DNA from: Burkholderia sp.
Lineage (GTDB): Bacteria > Pseudomonadota > Gammaproteobacteria > Burkholderiales > Burkholderiaceae
Direction: 5' to 3'
Length of the DNA: 64,000 bases
Assembly: GCA_031253835.1 (NCBI GenBank)
Contig: JAIRVP010000010.1
Coordinates: 17,662-81,661 of the forward strand
Part shown: positions 9,342 through 17,474 of the stretch, piece by piece
Layout: every line of letters begins with the position of its first letter
How positions within the stretch are numbered: position 1 is the stretch's first letter
Program-made: the position numbers and the translations under genes
Notes under the pieces: model-generated
What the model was told of the DNA's origin: nothing
The model's database searches: none
The model's input: only the letters and a program-made list of their open reading frames with translations

Positions 9342-9791
9342 ATGCAAGGGTGGAAGAGACGCATAGTGTATGTCGTGATGTTCGAGTTGCTCGGCATCCT
9401 GGTCGCGTCGTCGGTGCTCGGCATGCTGAGCGGCGCGAGCGCCGCGGCGAGCGGGCTGCTGGGCGTGATGATCTCGACGACGGGCGTCGTCGTCAATTTT
9501 CTGTACAACCTCGCGTTCGAGGCATGGGAGCGCCGCAGCGTGGCGACTACGCGCACGGTCGGGCGGCGTGTGCTGCATGCGATCGGGTTCCAGGTCGCGC
9601 TCGTGACGTTCCTGATTCCGCTGATCGCGTGGTGGCTCGACGTGTCGCTGCTGCAGGCATTCCTGTACGACGCGGTGCTGATCGTGTTCTTCCCGATCTT
9701 CACGTTCACGTACAACTGGGCGTTCGATGCCGTGTTCGGACTACCGGATTCGGTGACGCGCAAGGCGCAGCCGGAGCCGGCCGTGTGGTAA
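9342..9791 (+). CDS. PACE-family (chlorhexidine-type) efflux transporter
   Basis: This 149-residue membrane protein has four predicted helices arranged as two repeated bacterial-transmembrane-pair units: RRIVYVVMFELLGILVAS and NFLYNLAFEAWERR in the first half, RRVLHAIGFQ and YNWAFDAVFG in the second. This is the proteobacterial antimicrobial compound efflux family, which exports biocides such as chlorhexidine and acriflavine, and natively short-chain diamines. AAGGTGG at 9329-9335 favours the ATG at 9342 over the one at 9336. It is probably activated by the divergent LysR protein. Confidence 0.85.
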   Translation: MQGWKRRIVYVVMFELLGILVASSVLGMLSGASAAASGLLGVMISTTGVVVNFLYNLAFEAWERRSVATTRTVGRRVLHAIGFQVALVTFLIPLIAWWLDVSLLQAFLYDAVLIVFFPIFTFTYNWAFDAVFGLPDSVTRKAQPEPAVW

Positions 9792-9819
9792 GCCGCACGA
9801 GCGGGACGGTGTAACGAAG

Positions 9820-9850
9820 AACGGCGGACGTGCAAACAGCCGCCGTTTTT
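9820..9850 (+). terminator. Terminator after PACE gene
   Basis: An 8-bp stem (AACGGCGG, 9820-9827, complement 9840-9847) with a 12-base loop runs into five T residues. Confidence 0.75.
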
Positions 9851-10142
9851 CGTTGGTGCGTCACATGTCGTCGATGTCGGGAACATGACGAAAGAAATTG
9901 TAGAGGACTTCTAATGTCGTAATCGTCTGGTTTTTTGTCGCGTCTTAACAAAACTGTCCGATTTCCCTTTCTAGAATCCGACAGATCGATGACGCGCGCG
10001 GCGGGCAGGAGGGGGCCGTCGACGCGCCGCGCGCCTGGTTCGGAACCGCATTGCGGCGCCGAGGCCGCGCATCGTCCGCACGCGGCGCAGGCCGCCTGCA
10101 TGACCATCCCCGTCCGGCCAGAAAAACGAGGAGGGATTGCCG
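9851..10142 (+). promoter_or_regulatory. Upstream region of phospholipase C gene
   Basis: This AT-richer intergenic stretch holds no gene. A 31-base dyad at 9954-9984 has arms CTGTCCGAT and ATCCGACAG (8 of 9 complementary) around a T-rich centre, and could be an operator. I looked for a PHO box, since phospholipase C genes elsewhere respond to phosphate, and saw no convincing tandem. GAGGAGGG at 10128-10135 is the ribosome site of the next gene. Confidence 0.4.
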
Positions 10143-12293
10143 ATGTCGCGTATCGATCGCCGTACGTTCCTGACCCGCTCGGCGCAGGCGGCCGGCGCCG
10201 CCGCGCTCGCGGCCGCGCTGCCCGAAAGCATTCGCCGCGCACTTGCCGTCGAGCCGGTCCGCGTGACCGGCACGATCCGGGACGTGGAGCACATCGTCGT
10301 GCTGATGCAGGAAAACCGCGCATTCGACCATTATTTCGGCACGTTCCCGGGCGTGCGCGGCTTCAACGATCCACGCGCGGTCGCGCGCCCCGACGGCAAG
10401 GCCGTCTGGTACCAGAACTACAAGGGGCGCGACTACGTGCCCTGGCATCTCGACACGTCGAAGACGTGGGCGCAGTGGATGATGCCCGAGAACCACGAGT
10501 GGGATGCGTTCCACAAGCTGTGGAACGAAGGGCGCAACGACCGGTGGATGGCCGTGCAGTGGCCCGACGCGATGGGCTACTTCAAGCGCACCGACCTGCC
10601 GTACTACTACCCGCTCGCGAGCGCGTTCACGATCTGCGACGCGTACCACCAGTCGATGATGGGGCCGACCAATCCGAACCGGCTCTACCTGATGACGGGG
10701 CGCTCGTCGCCGAACGCCGACGGCAGCCAGGTCGCGATGTCGAACTGGATGGGCGACCGCTCGGGCACGGTGTCGTGGAAGACCTTCCCCGAGCGGCTGC
10801 AGCAGGCCGGCATCGACTGGCGCGTGTACCAGGAAGGCGGCGTCGGCTCGTTCAACGTCGCGTGGAATTTCCTGTCGAGCCGCTACTGGATCGACAACAC
10901 CAACAACTACGACTGCAACGCGCTCGCGTGGTTTTCGCAGTACAAGTCGGCCGCATCGAGCTCGCCGCTGAACCAGCGCGGGCTGACCGCGCGCGGCATC
11001 GCGTCGCTGCGCGACGACGTGCTCGCGAACCGGTTGCCGCAGGTGTCGTGGATCGTGCCGCCGTTCTCGTCGTCCGAGCATCCGTGGTGGGGGCCGTCGT
11101 TCGGCGAGGAGTTCGTGTCGCGGATTCTCGATGCGCTCACGTCGAATCCCGACGTGTGGGCGAAGACGGTCTTCCTGATCTGCTACGACGAAGGCGACGG
11201 TCGTTTCGATCACGTGACGGCGCCGGTGCCGCCGTGGAAGGCCGGCAAGGGGCTGTCGACGGTCAGCGTCGAGGGCGAGATCGAGCAGCAGTCGGGGTTG
11301 CCGATCGGGCTCGGCACGCGCGTGCCGCTGCTCGCGATCTCGCCGTGGTCGAAGGGCGGGTGGACCTGTTCGGAAGTGTTCGATCACACGTCGGTGATCC
11401 GCTTCATCGAGAAGCGCTTCGGCGACGATCATCCGGACGTCTACGAGTCGAACATCACGCCGTGGCGTCGCGCGGTATGCGGCGACCTGACGTCGGCGTT
11501 CGACTTCGCGGGCGACGCCGACCGCACGGTGCCGCCGGCGCTGCGAGACCTGACCGCGACGAAGGCGCAGCTCGACAACGCGTACTGGGTGCAGTACTAC
11601 CTCGCGAAGCCGAGCTATCCGTCGAGCTACCCGGCCGAAAACGCACCGCTGCCGGTGCAGGAGCCGGGGCAGCGCAAGCTGCGCGCGGTGCCGTACGAGC
11701 TGTTCGTCGAGGCGGCGCTCGATACGCGCGCCGGCGTGCTGAACGTGAGCTTCGCGAACAACGGCAAGGCCGTGCCCGGCAACGCGGCCGGCACGTCGGC
11801 CGCGGTGTTCCATGTGCACGATGCGATCGCGCAGAACGGCCCGCGCTTCTACACGATCCAGAGCGGCCGCGTGCTGAGCGACCAATGGTGGCCGGTGCGC
11901 GATACGCAGGGGCGCTACGACCTCGCGGCATACGGGCCGAACGGCTTTTTCCGCCGCTTCAAGGGCGGTGCGACGACGAACGCGCCGCTGCTCGACGTGA
12001 CGGTCGCGTATCGCACGGACGGCAATCTCGTCGTGCGGATGCGCAACGCGGGCCGCACGCCGCTGGTCGCGACGCTCGCGGACAACGGCTATGGCGCCGC
12101 ATCGCGTTCGGGCACGGTCGCGGCCGGCGCGACCGTCGACACGGTGCTGAACCTGTCGGCAAGCGGCGGCTGGTACGACTTCAGCGTGACGATCGATGCG
12201 GATGCCGGTTATCTGCGCACGCTGGCCGGCCATGTCGAAACCGGTGCGGCGAGCGTGACCGATCCGCTCTTCGCGCGTGTGACAGGAACCGCA
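10143..12293 (+). CDS. plcN: Non-haemolytic-type phospholipase C, Tat-exported
   Basis: This phosphocholine-preferring phospholipase C belongs to the phosphoesterase/acid-phosphatase superfamily, about 717 residues as usual. A twin-arginine signal (DRRTFLTRSAQAAG) at residues 5-18 implies folded export. The catalytic half shows ENRAFDHYFGTFPGVRGF, EHPWWGP and YDEGDGRFDHV. Two DUF756 beta-domains follow at about 500-595 and 610-705. The ATG at 10143 has GAGGAGGG 7 bases upstream. The stop codon TGA at 12294-12296 overlaps the start of the accessory gene. The enzyme hydrolyses phosphatidylcholine outside the cell; which paralogue (plcN or plcH-like) it is remains uncertain. Confidence 0.88.
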
Positions 12294-12895
12294 TGATGAA
12301 CCGAACCGTCATCGTATGGGGCACGGTCGCGCTGGCGGCAGGCGCCGTCGCGTCGGTCGTCGTGCTGTGGAGCGGCCACCCGGGCGGTGCGCCGCATGCC
12401 GCTTCTTCCACCGTAGTCAGCCAGGAATCCGCCATGACGAATCAAGCGTCCGCGTCGCCGGTCAATTTTCGCGCGCAGCTCGACGGCTATGCGCACGAAC
12501 GCGACGCGCTGAACGCGGCCGACCGCCAGGCGCGCGCGCGTTCGTTGCTCGCGCAACTGCGTGCCGATGCCGATGCGGGCAGGCTCGATCCGCGCGAGGC
12601 GTCGGGCCTCGCGGATCTGCTGTTACAGGATGCGGAACCGGACGCCGCCGCCCGCCAGGCCGCGAGCGATGCATTGCGCGACCACCTGCGCGATCTCGCG
12701 ATGGGCGAGCGGCCGGCCTCGCCCGCGCGCGAGCGGCAGGATGCCGACTATGTCGCGCAGAGCCGCAAGATCATCGACGAGGTGGTGCGCACGGTGCCGG
12801 ACCGCGAGCAGCAGCGCGTGGCGCTCGATACGCGGCTGGCGGAATTGCGCAGGCAGATTTACGGGACGGACGCGCCGGTGACACACGGCGGTTGA
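12293..12895 (+). CDS. plcR: PlcR-like phospholipase accessory protein
   Basis: This 200-residue protein has an N-terminal hydrophobic segment at about 5-27 and a charged, helix-rich remainder. In Pseudomonas, PlcR proteins assist export and folding of Tat-dependent phospholipases C, and this gene sits in the same place, overlapping the stop of the phospholipase gene (ATGATG). Either ATG, 12293 or 12296, could start it; AGGA is 5 or 8 bases upstream. Identification rests on position, size and composition more than on a clear motif. Confidence 0.7.
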   Translation: MMNRTVIVWGTVALAAGAVASVVVLWSGHPGGAPHAASSTVVSQESAMTNQASASPVNFRAQLDGYAHERDALNAADRQARARSLLAQLRADADAGRLDPREASGLADLLLQDAEPDAAARQAASDALRDHLRDLAMGERPASPARERQDADYVAQSRKIIDEVVRTVPDREQQRVALDTRLAELRRQIYGTDAPVTHGG

Positions 12896-12903
12896 TGCAG
12901 CGG

Positions 12904-12926
12904 CGATGCGGAGCGTGTCCGCATCG
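12904..12926. terminator. Hairpin after plcR
   Basis: A 9-bp perfect stem (CGATGCGGA, 12904-12912, complement 12918-12926) has a 5-base loop and no clear T-run. It lies between convergent genes. Confidence 0.45.
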
Positions 12927-12973
12927 TCGTTGAACAGCGAGGCGATCGGGCGGCGCGCAAGCCGCCCGCTTAC

Positions 12974-13825
12974 TTACGCGGCGACGAACTCGTGCACGTA
13001 GCGGTTGAACACGGCGGGGCTCGCGGCGTTCATCCCGTGCGACGCGCCGGCGACGGTCTGCCGTTGCGCGTTGCCGATCCACTGCGACAGCGTATCGACG
13101 TTGTGGCGGAACATCTTCGGGCTGCGCTGGCCGTCGATCAGCAGCGTGCGGCACGCGATATCGCCGGCCGTGTGCTGCGAATACGCGGGCAGCGGGTCGC
13201 GCAGCTGCTTCGGCAGCGTGCTCGCGTTGTCGATCGCCATCGTGCGGAAGCGCGACGTGCTCTTCTTCCATGCGCCCGGCAGGCTCACGGAATCGACGAA
13301 CATCTCGAGACCGGATTCGACGTCGCCTTGCCCGATCAGGGTCACGGCCTTCGTTCGCAGCGCGAGCGCGGTGGCCGGCAGCGCGGCTTCGCGCACGCCC
13401 GGCTGTTGCAACGGGCCGCCCGGATCGGCGAGCGTCAGCGACTCGACGAGGTGCGGATGCTGGCGTGCGACGTTGAACGCGACGCTGCCGCCACGCGAAT
13501 GACCGACCAGGTGCACGGGGCCGAGATCGAGCGCGTCGATGAATTCGGCGAGCTCGTCGACGTGGTTCTGCCAGCTGAACTCGTCCTGGATGCCCGCTTC
13601 GACGGCCGGCCAGTAGTGGCTGAGGCTCGGCGCGATACAGCGGTAGTGGGCCGACAGCGCCGCGAGTTGCGGATCCCAGTAGCGGTAGTCGCACAGCGAG
13701 CCGTGCACGAACACCATCGGCGCGCCGCTGCCCCGCTCGACATACGGCAGGCTGATGCCTGACGAAAGCGTCGCAAATTGCAGGTCGGGGTTCGCGAGCA
13801 CGGACGGCTCGATTCGCATGTTCAT
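12974..13825 (-). CDS. Alpha/beta hydrolase
   Basis: This 283-residue protein has the full alpha/beta-hydrolase signature: oxyanion HGS at residues 41-43, nucleophile elbow GHSRGG with Ser110, a probable acid in LLIDGQRSP (about Asp231) and the His in ASHGMN (about His263). There is no signal peptide, so it is probably cytoplasmic. The substrate cannot be read from the sequence; esterase or C-C hydrolase are both possible. The start is uncertain (13825 or 13819) because no strong ribosome site is visible. It is convergent with plcR and apparently a single gene. Confidence 0.82.
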   Translation of the reverse strand: MNMRIEPSVLANPDLQFATLSSGISLPYVERGSGAPMVFVHGSLCDYRYWDPQLAALSAHYRCIAPSLSHYWPAVEAGIQDEFSWQNHVDELAEFIDALDLGPVHLVGHSRGGSVAFNVARQHPHLVESLTLADPGGPLQQPGVREAALPATALALRTKAVTLIGQGDVESGLEMFVDSVSLPGAWKKSTSRFRTMAIDNASTLPKQLRDPLPAYSQHTAGDIACRTLLIDGQRSPKMFRHNVDTLSQWIGNAQRQTVAGASHGMNAASPAVFNRYVHEFVAA

Positions 13826-14027
13826 GGCTGAAAGACTCAAAGGTGCGTCAACACGACGCAACTATGCATCACGGCGACCTGCAAGGAAAACGCATAATTT
13901 TCATCGTGACGATCAATTTTTTTGATGGCTGCGCCGGAAACCCTTGTCGCAGCGTGGCGGTGCCTTGGCGCGGGGCATCGCGAAGCGCTGCTGTATCCTG
14001 CCGATATCGGCTGTCGGCGCTGTTCGA
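13826..14027. other. Gene-free stretch before amidase remnant
   Basis: I see no supportable gene here. The part nearest the hydrolase start is AT-rich and probably carries its promoter. Open frames entering from the right show no family motif until the amidase-like sequence begins near 14028. Confidence 0.5.
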
Positions 14028-14234
14028 CATCATGGAGTGCCAGCGATCGTCGTGCCCGTTGGGTCAGGCGCGCATGGCTTGCCATTGTCGGTACAGGTTG
14101 TGGGGCCGTATGGCGGCGATCACTTGACGCTCTCGGCTGCGTTGGCGCTGGAGCAACTTCTCGGAGGCTGGCTCAGACCAGCCATCCAGGCGACGAAGTC
14201 CCGTTGTCTGCTCCGTTCGTATTCAGGTTACTAG
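14028..14234 (+). pseudogene. 3' remnant of an amidase-signature gene
   Basis: One frame encodes GVPAIVVPVGSGAHGLPLSV, then QVVGPYGGDHLTLSAALALE and QLLGGW. This is the C-terminal hallmark of amidase-signature enzymes (GlyGly-Ser-Ser hydrolases, pattern GxPAxxxPxG...GLPxxxQxVGP). The catalytic Ser/Ser/Lys part, which needs roughly 350 more residues, is absent upstream, so the gene is truncated. The frame ends at a TAG at 14232-14234, and the antiporter's AGGG ribosome site overlaps that stop, so the two genes may once have been cotranscribed. It is probably a deletion or insertion scar. Confidence 0.7.
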
Positions 14235-14242
14235 GGCTATTC

Positions 14243-15613
14243 ATGAGTCAATCCTTGGCCGCGTCCAGTGTTGCGGCGCCTGCTGCACTCGTCAGCCACG
14301 CGCAATCCGCAGTGGGTTCTTCCGCCGAGCATCTGGTATTGCAGTTGCTTTATCAACTGATCGTCATCTTGTTGGTCACGCGTGGCGTTGTTTGGTTAAG
14401 CAAACGATTTCTCGGACAAACCGCCGTCGCAGGCGAGATATTGGCCGGTTTGGTACTTGGTCCGAGTGTGCTCGGCAAGTTCTTCCCGGGGGTGATGCAT
14501 GCCGTTTTCGTGCCGGAGACGTCAGCGATCTTTGTCGGCATCGCACAGGTCGGACTGATCCTGCTGATGTTCCAGATCGGGATGGAGTTCGATTTCAAGG
14601 TGCAGTTGCGGCAGGGGCGGTCGGCCATTGCGGTGATCAGTATCGTGGGTGTCGCCGTGCCATTCTCGTTGGGTTTTTTCACCGCGCCGTGGCTGTGGGA
14701 GACGCTCGCCGAGCCACGCCCCGATCTGCATGCGTTCAGGTTGTTCTTTGCTACGACGATATCGATCACGGCCATTCCGATTCTCGGCCGGATCTTCATG
14801 GAACTTGGTCTGTCGCACACACGGACTGCGGCGCTGACGATCGGCTCGGCAGCGATCGACGACATCTTTGGGTGGCTGTTGCTCGGCGCGGTGTCCACGA
14901 TGGTCATATCGCGTTTCGATCCCGCACGCTTTGCACTCCACGCATTGCTGGTGTTTGCTTACGTAGGTGCCGTGCTGTGGGTCGTGCGCCCTGCGATGCG
15001 ATATTGGCTTTCGCGCGTCCTGGTCGCGGAACAGCGTTTAAATACGGGGGTGATTGGAGGGATACTGCTGGTGCTGCTCGTTTCGGCGTCGATCACGAGT
15101 AACCTGGGTATTTTTGCCATCATCGGTGGTTTCGTGATCGGCGTTGCACTGCATGACAACCGGCACTTTGTGGCGCAGTGGAACGAGCGGGTGGGCGGAT
15201 TCGTCCACGTGTTCTTTATCCCCGTGTTCTTCGCTTATACGGGACTGCGAACCGACGTCGGGTCCCTGCAGACACTGCATGACTGGGTGGTTTGTGGCTT
15301 GGTATGCCTGCTCGCGTTCGTCGCGAAGTTCGGTGGAACCTATATCGCCAGCCGAATCATGGGGGAAAGCCGACGGAGCGCCGCGGCCATCGGTGTTTCA
15401 ATGAATACGCGCGCATTGATGGAGTTGATCGCGTTGAACATTGGCTATGATCTCGGCGTTCTCCCCAGGCAGACCTTCACGATGCTTGTCATCATGGCCA
15501 TTGCGAGTACCTTTATCGCGACGCCGTTGATACGTCGGCTGATGCAGGATCAGCGGCTGGCCGTTGACGCTCGATCGTCGACCGCGCCAATGGTGGAAAC
15601 GATCGCACGTTGA
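14243..15613 (+). CDS. Cation/proton antiporter (CPA2/KefB-like)
   Basis: This 456-residue membrane protein has about twelve predicted helices and the Na+/H+ exchanger fold of the CPA2 family. Family-like segments include AGEILAGLVLGPSVLG, FQIGMEFD and SAAIDDIFGWLLL, the latter with the Asp pair expected in the ion path. It stops after the membrane domain, with no RCK/TrkA-N domain, so it is shorter than KefB/KefC. Codon use is visibly less GC-biased than in the flanking genes, with many TTG, TTT, TAT and CGT codons, suggesting recent transfer. The ion specificity is unknown. Confidence 0.85.
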   Translation: MSQSLAASSVAAPAALVSHAQSAVGSSAEHLVLQLLYQLIVILLVTRGVVWLSKRFLGQTAVAGEILAGLVLGPSVLGKFFPGVMHAVFVPETSAIFVGIAQVGLILLMFQIGMEFDFKVQLRQGRSAIAVISIVGVAVPFSLGFFTAPWLWETLAEPRPDLHAFRLFFATTISITAIPILGRIFMELGLSHTRTAALTIGSAAIDDIFGWLLLGAVSTMVISRFDPARFALHALLVFAYVGAVLWVVRPAMRYWLSRVLVAEQRLNTGVIGGILLVLLVSASITSNLGIFAIIGGFVIGVALHDNRHFVAQWNERVGGFVHVFFIPVFFAYTGLRTDVGSLQTLHDWVVCGLVCLLAFVAKFGGTYIASRIMGESRRSAAAIGVSMNTRALMELIALNIGYDLGVLPRQTFTMLVIMAIASTFIATPLIRRLMQDQRLAVDARSSTAPMVETIAR

Positions 15614-15696
15614 ATCGGGAATGATGGCTGCGCCGGTTCGCGGTGGATACCTTGATGTCGCTGGACGCTTGATGTCGCCCAGCGCTATCCGCGCAT

Positions 15697-15769
15697 CACC
15701 GCACCGTCACCGCACCGTCACCGCACCGTCACCGTCACCGTCACCGTCACCGCACCGTCACCGCACCGT
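15697..15769. repeat. Short tandem repeat of CACCGT / CACCGCACCGT units
   Basis: About 70 bases consist of repeated CACCGT and CACCGCACCGT units. The repeat reaches into the end of the DUF3579 gene on the minus strand: that gene's stop codon and last residues are made of repeat sequence. It has no spacers and no dyad, so it is not a CRISPR. Copy number is likely to vary by slippage. Confidence 0.9.
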
Positions 15770-16087
15770 TAGTGCAGGCGCGGTCTGAAGCGCGACGGGG
15801 AGGTCGTTGTCGGCGGCGAACTGCATCGCGAAGTCGAATGCGTCCGCGCAGACGGTGCGCAATTCGTCCGACACGAACAGGCATTTGACGTTGCCGTCGA
15901 CGACAGGCATCGCGAGCCGCGACAGCGCGCACGGATAGCCGGGCCGCCGCTCGCCGACGAACAGCGTGATGACGCCCGCGAGGCGTTCGGGCCAGTCGCT
16001 CGGGCGGAAGGTCTTCTGCGCGCGCGTGACGCCGCGGATCAGGTGGCCGGTGATGCGGCCGTGTTCGGTGACTTCGATGCGATCCAT
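15758..16087 (-). CDS. DUF3579-family protein
   Basis: This 109-residue protein matches what I know of the beta-proteobacterial DUF3579 family: an N-terminal GHLIRGVTRAQKTFRPSDWPERL-like core (here GVTRAQKTFRPSDWPERLAG), then NVKCLFVSDELR and AFDFAMQFAADNDL. Function is unknown. It starts 25 bases after dctD on the same strand and is probably the last gene of that operon. Its C-terminus (PALTVR-stop) runs into the tandem repeat, so the natural end may have been replaced by repeat sequence. The chosen start matches the conserved length. Confidence 0.75.
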   Translation of the reverse strand: MDRIEVTEHGRITGHLIRGVTRAQKTFRPSDWPERLAGVITLFVGERRPGYPCALSRLAMPVVDGNVKCLFVSDELRTVCADAFDFAMQFAADNDLPVALQTAPALTVR

Positions 16088-16112
16088 GCTGTTCTGCGTA
16101 TCCTCGTTCGCG

Positions 16113-17474
16113 TCATTCGCCGCCGTCGGCCGCCGCGTCGCCGCGCGCGGGAATCCGCAGGTTGCGCAGCTTGTGATAGAGCGTTTTCTTCGGCATCCCG
16201 AGCGCAACGCTGGCGTCCGCCACGTTGCCGTTGTGACGCTGCAGCATGTCCTCGATCAGCATCCGTTCGAAATACGCGAGCTGTTCCGCGAGCGTGTCGC
16301 CCACGGCCGGCGCGTCGCCGGACGACAGCAGGCTGTCGCCGGTCAGCCCGAGCACGAAGCGGTCGGCCACGTTCTGCAACTCGCGCACGTTGCCGGGCCA
16401 TGCATGCGTCATCAGTTCGGACACCTGCGCAGCCGTGACGACCGGCGCCGGCTGCCCGAAGCGCCGCGCGGCCGCGAGCACGAAGTGCTCGAACAGCAGC
16501 GGCACGTCCTCCCGCCGCTCGCGCAGCGGCGGCAGCTCGATCTGGGCGACGTTGAGGCGATACAGGAGGTCCGCGCGAAAGCGCCCGTCGGCCGCGAGTG
16601 CGGCGAGATCGGCCTTCGACGCGGCCACCACGCGGCAGTCGACCGGAATCAGCTCGTTCGCGCCGAGCCGCTCGACCACGCGCTCCTGCAGCACGCGCAG
16701 CATCTTGATCTGCAGCGGAACCGGCATCGTCTCGATCTCGTCGAGGAACAGCGTGCCGCCGTCCGCCCATTCGATCTTGCCGATCCGCTTCTTGATCGCG
16801 CCGGTGAACGCGCCGGCTTCATGGCCGAACAGTTCGCTCTCGAAGATCTGCTCGGGCAGGCCGCCGCAGTTCAGCGCGACGAAATGCGCATCGCGCCGGC
16901 CGCCGAAGTCGTGCAGGCTGCGCGCGATCAGTTCCTTGCCGGTGCCCGTTTCGCCGGTGATCAGCACCGATACCGACGTATCGGCGAGGCGCAGGATCTT
17001 CTTGCGCACGTCGGCCATCGCGGGCGACTTGCCGAGCACGAACGCCTCGATGCCCTGCCAGTTGTTCAGCGCCGCGCGCAGCCCCTGCACCTCGAGCGTC
17101 AGGCGGCGCTTCTCGACCGCGCGCGCGACGCGGCCGGCGATCACGTCCGACGAAAACGGCTTCTCGATGAAGTCGTACGCGCCGACCTGCATCGCGCCGA
17201 CGGCCGTCGAGATGTCTGCGTGGCCGCTAATCAGCACGACCGGAATCTGCGCATCGATGGCCATCACGCGGTCGAGCAGCTGCAGCCCGTCGATGCCCGG
17301 CATCCGCACGTCCGACACAATCACCACCGGCGCGCCGGGCGCGACGTGGGTGAGTGCGTCGGCGGCCGACGCGAAGGCGTCGACCGGGAACCCGGCGAGC
17401 GCGACGGCCTGCTCGACGCCGATCCGGACGTTTTCGTCGTCCTCGACGACCAGCACGCGAATCTCATCTTCCAT
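16113..17474 (-). CDS. DctD-like sigma-54-dependent response regulator
   Basis: This 453-residue NtrC-family activator has three domains. The receiver holds the phospho-acceptor Asp55 in VIVSDVRMPG. The AAA+ domain has Walker A GETGTGKE (174-181) and the sigma-54 contact loop GAFTGA (221-226). A Fis-type helix-turn-helix lies at about 410-443 (NVADASVALGMPKKTLYHKL). It overlaps the kinase gene upstream by 11 bases. A sigma-54 promoter and two upstream dyads in front of the transporter gene, at the head of the operon, are its likely targets. The ligand sensed is probably a dicarboxylate or hydroxycarboxylate. Confidence 0.92.
   Translation of the reverse strand: MEDEIRVLVVEDDENVRIGVEQAVALAGFPVDAFASAADALTHVAPGAPVVIVSDVRMPGIDGLQLLDRVMAIDAQIPVVLISGHADISTAVGAMQVGAYDFIEKPFSSDVIAGRVARAVEKRRLTLEVQGLRAALNNWQGIEAFVLGKSPAMADVRKKILRLADTSVSVLITGETGTGKELIARSLHDFGGRRDAHFVALNCGGLPEQIFESELFGHEAGAFTGAIKKRIGKIEWADGGTLFLDEIETMPVPLQIKMLRVLQERVVERLGANELIPVDCRVVAASKADLAALAADGRFRADLLYRLNVAQIELPPLRERREDVPLLFEHFVLAAARRFGQPAPVVTAAQVSELMTHAWPGNVRELQNVADRFVLGLTGDSLLSSGDAPAVGDTLAEQLAYFERMLIEDMLQRHNGNVADASVALGMPKKTLYHKLRNLRIPARGDAAADGGE

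Noticed and set aside
9851..10000. Possible PHO box before the phospholipase C gene
   Set aside because: No pair of 7-base CTGTCAT-like repeats at 11-base spacing could be found.
9945..12233. 762-residue open frame opposite the phospholipase gene
   Set aside because: Arg-rich composition, no ribosome site, no motif; the plus strand holds a clear Tat-exported enzyme.
15697..15769. Possible CRISPR array
   Set aside because: Units are 6 and 11 bases, contiguous, without spacers or dyad symmetry, and no cas genes are near.
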